64,000 bases of DNA, taken from assembly GCA_964017155.1 (NCBI GenBank), contig OZ024866.1, positions 27,876,105-27,940,104 on the forward strand. The letters run 5' to 3'. Made by a program: the position numbers and the translations under genes. Below are positions 34,660 through 45,200 of the stretch, one piece after another; position 1 is the first letter of the stretch, and each line of letters starts with the position of its first letter. The stretch is from Oasisia sp. SBJ-2009. Lineage: Eukaryota > Annelida > Polychaeta > Sabellida > Siboglinidae. Below the pieces are notes generated by a model. It saw nothing but the letters and a program-made list of their open reading frames with translations, had not been told where the DNA came from and made no database searches.

Positions 34660-34869
34660 TATTGTTCAACCGGTGACCTACACTAGTGGTCTTTGCAAGT
34701 CGCACATTCGGAGCGAGAATGGACGAAGGTTGGTATGTCCTACCTGTCGTAGCGTAGTGCACCAACCAATTACATTTCAACGTCGTCCCCTGCTGACTGA
34801 CCCAGTGTCTCTCGATGAGAACACAGCAACCGACTGACCTGCTAGGGAGGGACCAAGCTTGGACTAGGG

Positions 34870-35607
34870 TAGATAGACGGTTCAAAGTTGTATATAATTT
34901 TGGATATAATTAAGTATTGGCAATGGAATATCTAACATTCAGTAATTCATGTTATTATAAAATGTTGAAAGAATACTGTGGTGGCTGGGTATAAATTGTT
35001 GTAATAATACCAAAACAAATGAAGACAAACGATTGTATTACATTGGTGATTGGGATTATATGTAAGTGGCTTATTTAGTTTAAGATGTAGGATAATGCGA
35101 GTAGTTTTGTTAACCTGAACAGGGTGCATATATTTAGATTCGGGTTTTGTTTAATGAATCAAATGTATATATATATATAAAGTCTAGTGTATTTTTCCAT
35201 AACTTACAATTCGTTGACCATGGCATCTATGTTCCTAGTAATACATCCCACTCTTTTTATGATTGGGGGAATGTAGTGCGGAGCACACATGCAAATAGTC
35301 CTCATATATGCACAAGAATACACACACCAAGTAAGACAGCATTAAACCCTAACAATAGTCCGCACTCTATAAAAGCCACAACATAACAATAGCCTTCGTC
35401 CGAGTCAAGCTAGCCGTCGTTACGCAACCACCTCTACGAGGAATTCGCGACGCCGGCCGTCGGAACAGCCTGCGATCGCGGGCGTCATTGTGCCTGTACA
35501 AGTAAGTGGCGTGCACAACAGTGTTTGTCTCACACTCAGTCACTGTGTGAATCTGTTGCCGACGGTCACGCTGTCAACCTTGGTGCGTCACTGGCCACGT
35601 TGGTCCC
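34870..35607. other. Non-coding sequence
   Basis: AT-rich to 35390, then a more GC-balanced stretch without a recognised gene, up to the possible last exon of the LRR gene. Confidence 0.4.
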
Positions 35608-37129
35608 TCAGTGTCCACGTTGGAACCCCTACAAACAGAAAATAAAACTTAGTCTTTACCGACCGATTTAATGAACAATGTTTGTCTTTTCGCTGTCCAC
35701 AATCAACCGGTCAACTCAAAAACTCGTCAACGCCGCCACGGTATAAAATCGTGCTTCCTATCTGTAGTGTCGACGATTTTAAACTTTTATACAAACTCAT
35801 ATTTATACTAAATAGGGCCTAAAACTCTATGTACGCTAGATGTCGCGACGTCATAATGTATGGTCCCAAAACGTAAATCAGGACAATCTAAAATTCAAAT
35901 AAACAGATAAACACCCAGAACCGCGACATCTGGGATTCGGGCTGTTGAACCCTTTTTGGGCCAATCAAGTTGAATACTGTTGGTTTTTAATCAACGTGGG
36001 TTTGTGGTCCCTGGTATGAAGTGAGTTTGTGACGTTTCGGGTTATAACGATGGATGCTTATTGACATGTCATGTGACCGGGTGGTTGTGATTTCCCCCCG
36101 AGACGCTGTCTTAGTTAATCTACTTACCACGGAGATTCTGTTTGCAAATGTCCTCAGACTGTCAGCGACGTCCGTTGACAGGCGACATCCACGGAGGCTG
36201 ATAAATAGAAGAGAAATATGAGACGTCGTAAATAATTAGTTACTTCGATTACAACCAACAATTACTTCACGTCTTTACTTACATCGACATAACAACTGGT
36301 CGTGTAATTAATTACGGGTGTCACACGAGACGTCAACAAAAGCAGGACAGGATGGGTCAATGACAAAGACATGTAATTACTCACTCTAATGTCAACCCTG
36401 TCATCTTATTCAACAGAGTTGTCGCAACCGTCTCACTCTCGTCGCTGATGTCGTTGCGGCTACACCTGTAATTAAACCCCGAGTTGTCTTTTATCTCCAA
36501 ACTTTGTTTTGTTTATTTCACGGAGTTAACAAATTAACTCTACGAAATCGATTAAAACAATTTAATTAAAACGCGTCGTATAAATAAAATGTCGTTAAAT
36601 CATTTAACTGCTTCGACTTGTCAACAAATCTGTGACGTTTTCACGAGACGCTGATGACGAGTTTTGTAGAAACTTAAAAATAAACAACTTTTGTTGACAG
36701 AAAATTGATTCGCTCAGCGACGTCCGAAGTGAACGTGTTGGGGGTGAATATGATATCGGGTGAATTAGAAGACGGCGGGTAATTAGTCTTTATCACTGCA
36801 CGTGTTTTACTTACCCGAGTTCTCGTAGATCTGTACAATTGTCGGGCACTGTCTCCGCCATGACACAGAACCCTTCATCTGTCAATTGACAGTTGTTCAT
36901 CCTGTAAAAGACAACAGACGCCATCAGCGTTACATTTTTGACCATGTCGTGAGAAGTTGACATTTTGTTGACATCATCAATGTCAACTTGTGGGTTACTT
37001 TGTTGTCCCTAGTTGTGCACTCACCATAATGTTGTCAACATCTTCAGTTGACAGATGCCTGTACAGAGTCTCCCGACAGTCGCTACGTCCTTGAATGTGT
37101 CAATCTCAGTGTCTTCGCCGCCGCCAACG
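35608..37129 (-). CDS. Leucine-rich-repeat gene, at least three exons
   Basis: The minus-strand exons are 37025-37129 (105 nt), 36815-36901 (87 nt) and 36128-36197 (70 nt). Acceptors CCTTACAG, TTTTACAG and TTATCAG and donors GTGAGT, GTAAGT and GTAAGT are all present, and phases agree (2-2, 2-2, 2-0). Joined in that order the reading stays open. It includes LKMLTTLW, MNNCQLTDEGFCVMAE, CTDLRELG and LRGCRLSTDVADSLRTF, which is the RNase-inhibitor/NLR type of leucine-rich repeat (LxxLxLxxCxL). A possible last exon at 35608-35628 (acceptor TTTGTAG, stop after six codons) is weak. Upstream exons were not identified; a candidate lies at 37280-37420. An NLR-like receptor is possible, but no NACHT domain is seen. 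Confidence 0.65.
36198..36814. other. Intron of the LRR gene
   Basis: Sequence between the 36128-36197 and 36815-36901 exons. It shows no further coding signal, and many GTC/GAC-rich words. Confidence 0.5.
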
Positions 37130-37539
37130 CTGTAAGGAGAAACATTGGCGTGTGATTTGTTTGTTTGTTTGTTTACTAAACTAAACACTTCAAAAAACAC
37201 AACAAATCATCTCGACGTTGTGTAAATCCGACATTTATAAACGACATAATCCAGAAGTGAAGTCATCCTTTACCGCTGTCACTTCAAACTGCTGCAGACA
37301 AAATGAAATCTGCGAGTTGCTGACACTGCGTGGAGAATTACCATTGGTCGAGAGAGGAACTTTTATTAGCGACAAGGTTTGTAACTTTGTACTTTCTCGC
37401 TGGATGATCGCTTCAGTTAATTAAAATGTTACAAAACTAACCTCAATACAGGACAGCGAAAAAAATAAGTTCGCCACTTCAACAAACTATTTACTTGATA
37501 TAAGATGACGACACATTAAAAAAAAAACATTATATATAT

Positions 37540-37746
37540 TATACATGCATGTATTATTATATTTATCTTGTACTCATTACCCTATTCTATATGTATTATT
37601 GCTGTCATTTTAAATATTCTGTATGCTTGTTATGGTTTTATGTCTCATTGTTTTACTCTCGTTTTGTCGGAAAATAGCTCAGATGAGCTAATGTTACCAA
37701 ATTATCATGTAACCGACGTTAAATAAAGATTCTTGTATCTTGTATT
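37540..37746 (+). mobile_element. LINE 3' end (CR1-type tail)
   Basis: The segment ends ACCGACGTTAAATAAAGATT then CTTGTATCTTGTATT. The AATAAAG followed by a short direct repeat (CTTGTAT) is the style of a CR1/L2 LINE 3' terminus. No coding remnant is attached. Confidence 0.55.
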
Positions 37747-37796
37747 AATTGGAAGTTTTTATTGTTTTATTTTGCTAGTTTTCTTACACAAAGTCA

Positions 37797-38150
37797 GTTA
37801 TTTGATGTAAGTAAAGGCAGTTCTTATATAGCGCAATATCCAATCCTCAGGACCGTTCAAAGCGCTTTACACTTTACTTCCCTGACAGACCTGTTCACTC
37901 AGACACCATCTCGGCTTCTCTGGGAAGCATCCAGCCATATGCTACAATTAATGCGCGAAGGCTGCTCGTACACATATCCACCACTGTCTATAGCCAGGTA
38001 CTCATTTAATTCAGCTGAGTGAACTGGAGCAATGTAGAGTGAAAAAACTTGCCCAAGGTTTTAACGCCGCAGCCAGGATTCGAACCCGGGTTCTCGTAGT
38101 CGAGAGTCCGAAGCTCTACCCCTGAGCCACTGCGCTCTACAGTGTATGGG
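37797..38150 (-). mobile_element. tRNA-derived SINE
   Basis: On the minus strand the element starts with a tRNA-like head (38066-38138) and ends with the tail GTAAAGCGCTTTGAACGGTC...GCGCTATATAAGAAC. That tail type is seen in several animal SINE/LINE families. Length is about 350 bp. It is a RNA polymerase III-type retroposon mobilised by a partner LINE. Confidence 0.75.
38066..38138 (-). ncRNA. tRNA-like SINE head with A and B boxes
   Basis: Minus strand: GTGGCTCAGGGGTAGAGC contains the A box and GGGTTCGAATCCTGGCTGCG the B box (GGTTCGAATCC). Spacing fits an internal pol III promoter. The anticodon arm is degenerate, and the head continues into a SINE body, so this is not a functional tRNA gene. 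Confidence 0.7.
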
Positions 38151-38426
38151 TTGTATTGATTAACACGAATGATAAATGGATGCGTCATAATGAGTAAGAA
38201 CGAATAATGTACTGTATTTACTGTATCTCCATTAATTTCTTTTCATGATATTAAAATTTTGGATTATAAAACATTGCATGGATTTTTACAGTTTATTAAT
38301 AAAATGGTGCTATTATTTTAATAAGCTATATTCATTCTTTATTAGTAAGTAAATAAAAGGTTTATTTCTTGATGGTAACCATGCCACGTGGTATAACGTG
38401 ATTTTCAATGGGCCATCATCTTACAT

Positions 38427-38482
38427 GCATACATACATCACATACATACATACATACATACATACATACATACATACATACA
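38427..38482 (+). repeat. (CATA)n microsatellite
   Basis: About 12 CATA units, interrupted once by ATCA. Confidence 0.95.
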
Positions 38483-39230
38483 ATAAAGCTTTATTATGTT
38501 ATTGTGTTTACTAAACATGAATGACAAAGGCAACATTGTAATGTATAATTATACTGCGGGTCAGTCATCCTAGAAATGCACTACACTCATCTCTTCAATT
38601 TGTGAATGAGCTAATTTTAATGGAAGCCTTTGTTTGGAACAAAAAGCAAGCATCCGAAATGTAATCATTCTAGTTTCAAGTGTTCCACATAGTAAGGTAG
38701 ACTTTGAATATAAAGACTGGCTTACACATAGAAAACTGGTTTATTACAATCCATGTTAGGCCTCGTTAGCGTTTTGGATCCGAATTTGATCAATTTTTAG
38801 AATATGGGCTAATTATTCCAAATTTCAAACAACTCGAAAACTAATTATAGTGGACCAGCCAATATGTGTTATGAAACTTTCATCGGCATTGTTTGTTAAT
38901 AGCATGAAACTATGGTAGATAGATCACTCATAGCATGTGGAAAGAGGTGTGGGTGGATGCCACGCTCAATTTTGAATTTGAAGGTCATTTTCAAGGACAA
39001 GAAAGGTCAAAATTTGTATTTTGGGTTTTTGCAATAATTTGGACCACAATTAATAGATCTATCCAAAGAAATTATTTGTATGTTCATATACATGCATCTA
39101 ACCAGTGTAATTGACGAATAAACATTCACCTTACAATGTTAAAGTATAGGATAACGAAACACAAAAGTACATTTTACTCAAAAACACGGTTTTTAATTAG
39201 GAACTGTGCTGAACACTGGGTCGTTTTACT
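38483..39230. other. Non-coding AT-rich sequence
   Basis: No gene was recognised. It contains a few AGGTCA words (38980-39010) like the block at 56 kb. Confidence 0.5.
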
Positions 39231-40440
39231 CTAATGTTCCCATATGCACCATGATGTGGGAAACCATGTCACATTCACTTGTTCCCAAGTATTTTGGCCA
39301 GCTGGGTTGCAGCAGTCCACCCCATCACCCCCGGAGGCGTACGTCCAGTTGAGGTTCGTTTTGAAACAACTGCATCGGGCCGTTCTCCACTTAGCCTTGC
39401 ATCCACAAGTGACCAGCTCTAGACACGCATCTGGAATAGCAGGTAATCTTGTCCAGACAGTTTTCAAGCAGTCTGACTCCATCGTCCATGCAGAGGTGTC
39501 GGTGGGAGAAGGGATGTGTATATTCTTCTGGTCTGCCTGCAGCCAGAGCTTTGCTTGATAGTTAGCGCGTGCGGTGTGAAGTTCTAGGGCGTCTCTGGTT
39601 GGGGGTAACATCTCCAGACCAGACTTGGCCTTACCGAAAGTTGGAGTCTGACATTGTCGACGGTTGGTTGCTCAGGTGTGCCATACTAAATTGTTCAATT
39701 AGTGCGAGTTCTCCATCACGACCAATCCCCTGCACATGATGCGGATGATTCTGAAACGTTTTCCAACAAGACCGCTTGCCATGTCCACTAAACGCTGACG
39801 TTGTGACACAAGCCGTGAACGTCGGGAAGTCCGGCAGGTTTTCCCTCAGAGGGTTTAAGTCTCTCAGACAGTGCATGTATTGGATATCATTTCCTCTTCT
39901 TTGCTGTTCCAGAGATCACCCACACTTCCGCTGTTTATGCTGGTATAAAGTGGACTAGAAGCAGCATGACATCCGTATCTTTGCAGATGACCAACATTCT
40001 TTTGTATCCCTGGCTGACTGCCTCACACGAATGGAGTATCAGCCTGGTGTTTTCGACTCTTCATGGTTTCCTGGACGTTTGACTTCGCTGCTCGTTGTTG
40101 ACCTCTCGCACGTGTAACTTAAGAGAATCTGCCTCCTGTTACAAGGTCACATTTTTCTACAAATACTACATCAACTCTTGTTGTGTGACATCTGAAGTGA
40201 CTTGTCACATTGTTCATGAGCACATCAGCATAGTCGCCAAACGTCTGACATCCATGATGTTTTCCAAGAGCTTGGATCAGGCCATGACCGTCAATCACCA
40301 CACACGTCTTCAAGTTGGCTTCAGGATTTGCCGAGGGTATGTGAATAGGACATTGATTAGCTCTGACCTTTGTGTCGAGCTTACATTCACAACAGAACAT
40401 GTAGTGTAGTATATCTCTACTGAAGCAATACATAAACGAG
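39231..40440 (-). pseudogene. Broken copy of a multicopy Cys-rich transposon-associated family
   Basis: Pieces appear in order on the minus strand. First is VVIDGHGLIQALGKHHGCQTFGDYADVLMNNV (given here as VVIDGHGLIQALGKHHGCQT, then FGDYADVLMN; 40119-40433). Next is YKRMLVICKDTDVMLLLVHF (about 39950-40010), then WVISGTAKKRK, SAFSGHGKRSCWKTF (about 39775), and LPPTRDALELHTARANYQAK with a Cys-rich end CLELVTCGCKAKWRTARCSC and VDCCNPAG (39231-39611). I recall this architecture as a protein family found in many copies in marine invertebrate and fish genomes; its function is unknown. Several frame changes and a gap between the first two pieces show it is not functional. Confidence 0.72.
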
Positions 40441-40949
40441 GAGAACTACAATCCTCCAGAAGGTATAAAACAGCATCATTTTATAAAACAGTTACGGGGT
40501 GCATGCTCCCAGACTCTAGTCTTGGCGCACCTATGACACACAGTGGCGGTTTCACCATTGCATTAATTCATACCACCGAGATTGAGTAGCTAGCTATTGA
40601 GCTGATAAAATCCACTACTCTAATTAGGGACTACACGGTGACTACATCACCTCCTCAACCTTATCATTCTCCTTGATCTCGTCGACATTTTCACCTGCAC
40701 CCTTATAGCCATGCTGACATCCTGTTGGTCGTCACCAAAGTAAACTTAACTAGTATTCGAAGAACAAGTTAGCAGTTTGTTTTCAGGAGAACAGATATAA
40801 TGCCATTCGAGCAGCCTGCCAAGTAACGCAGTAACTACATGTCAGCAAACAGTAGGGCCGCAATAATTGGTAGGGAAGAAATTAAAAGGGTCAGTCATTA
40901 AGTCATTAATGTGCTTACAGTGACAATATCAACAGATTAAATAATCAAC
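40441..40949. other. Non-coding sequence
   Basis: No gene, repeat or RNA was recognised. Confidence 0.5.
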
Positions 40950-41404
40950 TCAAAAATTAAAGTGAAAAAAAAGGCAACAGTTTAGTGTTATGCACCTAAA
41001 AGAGTTTACACTAGCTAATCATTTGCATCTACAATCCAATTTTTCACCTTAGTGGTTACCTCAGAAAGTGGTCTTAAAGTGGGAAAATCTAGCTAAATCA
41101 CCGACACCATGAACCGGCCCATCTTGGACGTTGCAACCAATCACAACCCAGCAGTTTGGAAAAGTAATACGTCAGAGAGTCGTCTGCTGGTTCAGCTGTC
41201 ATAACAGAGAGCCAAGCGGTACGCTAAAAGTTTTTACCACGGCTTTTACCACGAAATCGCGACAGCAATATGCCACACTGTTCCTCATACGCTTATGGTA
41301 ACAGTACAGTGAAAGACAGTATCACTAAGATGTCTTCTTGTTAACCTTTGAATCGAGCAGAACTGAAACAGTGTTTCGGTGGATTCGTTGGGACAGTCAC
41401 AGAC
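40950..41404 (-). mobile_element. Foldback element, copy C, cut off by the gypsy LTR
   Basis: It is the reverse complement of 10610-11055 and 33115-33590, from the AAAGTGAAA-poly(A)-GGCAACAGTTT terminus inward. Homology ends exactly at CACAGACA where the TGTTACGTGAC of the LTR begins. The gypsy element therefore appears to have inserted into this older element. Confidence 0.88.
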
Positions 41405-41600
41405 ATGTTACGTGACTATGTCCAAGACATGCTGCCACCTAACGAATGGCAGCGCAACTATAACAGATAGTTGCGGGTTCGAGGTTACGCGTAAGAGCAC
41501 ATGTATGTCTGCTGGAGACACTTTGTCATAGATTAAAACTGTTGGAGCCTAGTCGTCATGTATTCGTGTCATTATCATTGATAGACGTGATCACAGAACA
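41405..41600 (+). mobile_element. Probable 5' LTR of a Ty3/gypsy retrotransposon
   Basis: It starts TGTTACGTGACTATGTCC at the junction with the foldback copy and ends ACAGAACA shortly before the primer-binding-like TGGTGGCAGCGGTGAAC at about 41608. TG...CA termini fit an LTR. No matching 3' LTR was found after the pol frame, so the LTR boundaries rest on the junction and the primer site only. Confidence 0.65.
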
Positions 41601-41607
41601 CGAAAAT

Positions 41608-41624
41608 GGTGGCAGCGGTGAACG
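41608..41624 (+). promoter_or_regulatory. Probable tRNA primer-binding site of the gypsy element
   Basis: TGGTGGCAGCGGTGAAC begins with TGG, complementary to a tRNA CCA end, and lies a few bases after the LTR end. The tRNA species was not determined. Confidence 0.5.
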
Positions 41625-41727
41625 TGTAACAATTAGGTGCGTGAGAAACATCTATTTGTCACATTAATTGATGACATACTAATTATCGCTCACACACTGG
41701 CATTGTCGCCGAAGTCTACTCGGTCGT

Positions 41728-41997
41728 ATGGCGACGGCATCCAACGAAACGGCAATGGCTGCCGACGACGCACAAGCTACCGTTGAAGCGCGAAATAGTG
41801 GTGCGCCGGCCAGACCCCCTCAGCCACTCGTGTTTGGGCCAAACAAGGCAGAATCGTGGAAAATATTCCGTCGGCGCTGGTCAAATTATTGCACACTATC
41901 GGATATTGCTACCAAGCCACGAAATTATCAGGTTGCGATGCTAGAAAACTCACTAGGAGATGAAGCCATGCGGCTGTATGACGGTTTCCAGTTCGCA
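41728..41997 (+). pseudogene. Gypsy Gag N-terminus, separated from the rest by a MITE
   Basis: The ATG at 41728 opens a Gag-like frame with FGPNKAESWKIFRRRWSNYC and SLGDEAMRLYDGFQF, which is the N-terminal capsid part of K02A2.6-type gypsy elements. It is interrupted at GCA (41995-41997) by a 266-bp insertion, after which the reading runs into a stop at 42051. The matching continuation resumes at 42266 in another frame. The insertion is new relative to the element, because coding homology is perfect on both sides. Confidence 0.8.
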
Positions 41998-42263
41998 CCC
42001 TTACAAAAAAGTGCCAATGGTATACCATTGAATACCATTGAATACCATTGAGTACCATTGAGTACCATTGGACCATTCAATGGTATTTCAGCACGACTCA
42101 GTGGTATTCTCAACGGTAATTTAAGATACCATTCAATACAACTGAACGGTACACTGAATACAAAATATCATTAAAAAAACATTCAGATACCATTCAAATA
42201 CCATTGGCCATTATACCCCCTAGTACCATTCAATGGTATTTGAATGGTATTTTTTCGTAAGGG
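41998..42263. mobile_element. 266-bp MITE inside the gypsy gag
   Basis: The ends are CCCTTACAAAAAA and TTTTTTCGTAAGGG, inverted repeats with one mismatch. They are flanked by CA on both sides (or GCA if one base is left out of the right repeat). Inside are many copies of ACCATTGAATGGT-like palindromes (TACCATTGAATACCATT, CATTCAATGGTATT), so the whole element can fold on itself. It has no coding capacity. I do not recognise the family. Confidence 0.85.
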
Positions 42264-45200
42264 CAACACCACAAGAACACCGCACCGTGGCGGAAATCTT
42301 GTCAGCGTTTGACGAATTCGCCATAGGGGAGGCAAACGAAACATTTGAACGTTATAAGTTCAATAGCCGGAAGCAGGAGGATGGAGAAAGTTTCGAAGAT
42401 TTCCATGCCGATCTACGCGTGTTGGCAAACACTTGCAACTTCTGTCACCAATGCGCAAACTCGATGATAAGAGATAGGATCATCTTAGGCATAAGACAGT
42501 CGGAGACGCGACAAGAGCTGCTTAAGATCCGCAAACTCTCCGCCATATCACACAGGTCAGTACTGGATGATGTATGTGAACCCGTACACGTCGTAAATCA
42601 TGGTCGTTTACTCAAGCGTGTGTGTCGATACTGTGGCAGGCGTCACGCTCCCAAGAAAGAAATGTGCCCCACATACGGAAAGACCTGCAATAATTGTGGG
42701 GCCAAAGATCATTTTGAACGGAAATGCATGAAAGGGCGCAACACAAATCAGCTGTCTGGAAACCAGCACCAACGACGTGTGTACAACATACGTGACAACA
42801 ATGGGCCTGATGAAGACGACGACAGTGGCGACGCCTGGGTGCATTCACTGACACCACGAAAACGGGGCGCATATGCGAAGTGTCGAATGCTCGTAAACGG
42901 GAAGCAGCTCGTATTCCAAATCGACACAGGTGCCACTGTCAATATGCTGCCAGCCAGATACGCCAGAGATGTTGTCCCATACAATGGCGTTCTCACAATG
43001 TGGAACAAAACGATGATAAAACCGCTTGGGAAGTGTCGAATGTTGCTGAGCAATCCCAAAACAGAGACATCACATGATGTTGAGTTCATCGTCGTCAAGG
43101 ACAATGACGACTGTCAGCCGATTCTAGGTTTGCAGACCAGCGAGCAAATGCATCTTGTGAAAATACAGGACAACAATTTCCATCGTGTGGCAGCAGTCCA
43201 AGATGATAGTTGTTTCAATTCACTCTTTGATGACAAGCTGGGAGAATTTCCAGGTGTGCAACACCTCACAGTCAACCCAGAAGTGTGCCCCAGGATCATG
43301 GCCAGCCGACGGATACCCATAGCCATTCGACCGCAACTGAAGAGCGAACTCGAGCGACTGACAGCCATGGGTGTCATTGCTCCTGTGGATGAACCGACAC
43401 CATGGGTCAGCCAAGTGGTAGTTGTGAAGAAGAGATCAGGCGCCTTAAGGGTGTGCATAGACCCTCACGAACTCAACAAGGCGTTGCAGCGTGAGCATTA
43501 CACATTGCCAATTCTCGAAGATGTTCTACATGAGCTGCAAGGAGCAACTGTTTTCTCGAAGGCAGACCTCTCGTCCGGTTACTGGCACGTCAAGTTAGAT
43601 GACGAATCCAGCCTGTTGACGACGTTCCAGACATGTTTTGGAAGATACAGGTGGTGTCGCCTGCCTTTTGGCACAACGGTGTCAAGTGAAGTGTTCCAAA
43701 AACACCTTCTAGAGGCCTTGCGTGGCCTACCAGGCATCATCTGCATAGCGGACGACATAGTGATCTATGGCAAGACATCGGAAGAGCACGATGAGAACCT
43801 GCGAAAGTTCTTCGAGCGGTGTCTGGAGACAGGCATCAAACTCAACAAAGACAAGCTGGACATCGGACTGAAAGAGGTCCCATTCATGGGTCACCGAATC
43901 ACGAAGGAAGGGTTACGCGTGGACCCAGCTAAGGTATCGGCAATCAGTGAGATGCAGCCACCGACCAACATCAATGAATTGCGCCGATTCATGGGCATGG
44001 CGAACTACCTGGCGCGGTTCATGCCTCACCTGACGGACACCATGCAACCGCTACACAACCTGCTCAAGAATGACGTGCCCTACGTGTGGTCCACGACACA
44101 ACAAACGTCCTTCGATGCAGTCAAGGTGATGCTGGCAGAGGCCCCTGTTCTTGCGTTCTACAACTCGGACAAAGAACTTGTGCTGGAGAACGATGCGAGT
44201 GAGTACGGACTGGGATCGGTTTTGCTACAAGATGGCAAGCCAGTAGCATACGCAAGCCGATCTCTGTCTTCAGCTGAACGCCATTACGCTCAGATCGAGA
44301 AAGAAATGCTGAGCGTGTTGTTTGGTTTGAGCAAGTTTCACCACTACACGTACGGTCGAGATATCACTGTGGTGACTGACCATAAACCGCTAGTTGCGAT
44401 CCGCGCGAAGCCACTAGGGAAAGCTCCCAAGCGGCTACAACACATGCTGCTGAAATCACAAGAGTACTCATACCAGCTGACGTACAAACCTGGAAAAGCC
44501 ATACCGGTCGCCGACGCATTGTCCCGAGCACCCACAGACGACCCGGTCACGGATGAGGTAGCCATCAACAACATCACGCTTACAGCGTTCATTCCGGAAC
44601 GCCTAGACCGGATCCGTGGAGCTACATTGTTGGACCCTGTCCTGCAAGAACTGGATACAGTCATCATGGAAGGATGGCCAAATGACAAAAGACGCGTGCC
44701 AGATCGTTTGCTACCCTACTTCAGCTACCGCGACGAGCTGACGATCCAGGATGGGATCATATTTCGTGGAGAACGCATCGTGATACCGTCTTCACTGCGA
44801 AAGAGCATGAAAGAGAAAGTACATGCCGGCCATATAGGCATCAACTCGTCTTTGAGGAGAGCACGAGACCTGACTTACTGGCCTCAGATGTCCACAGACA
44901 TCCGTCACTACGTAGAAACATGTGGTGTGTGTGCAACATACGCTGATAAGCAACCTGCAGAGTCGATGGTCATGACTGAGACACCAGACCTACCATGGCA
45001 GAAAGTAGGGACGGATTTGTTCTCGTGGTCTGGAAGGGACTATATGGTAACAACAGATTACCACAGCAGTTTCTTCGAGTTAGACTACCTACCAGACACA
45101 ACCTCCGAAACAGTGGTAGGAAAGCTGAAGAACAATTTCAGTCGACACGGCATACCGCACACACTTGTCAGTGACAATGGACCACAGTATGCATCGGCTG

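Noticed and set aside
38066..38138. Functional tRNA gene
   Set aside because: The A and B boxes are fine, but the anticodon arm does not pair properly and the sequence continues into a SINE body with a typical tail.
41455..41500. GCGGGTTCGAGGTTAC as a pol III B box of a SINE
   Set aside because: It lies in the LTR region, has no A box at the right distance, and is followed by LTR-like sequence and the primer site.
42233..42265. ATG at 42233 as the start of the gypsy polyprotein
   Set aside because: This ATG lies inside the MITE; element coding homology begins only after the insertion, and the Gag start is at 41728.
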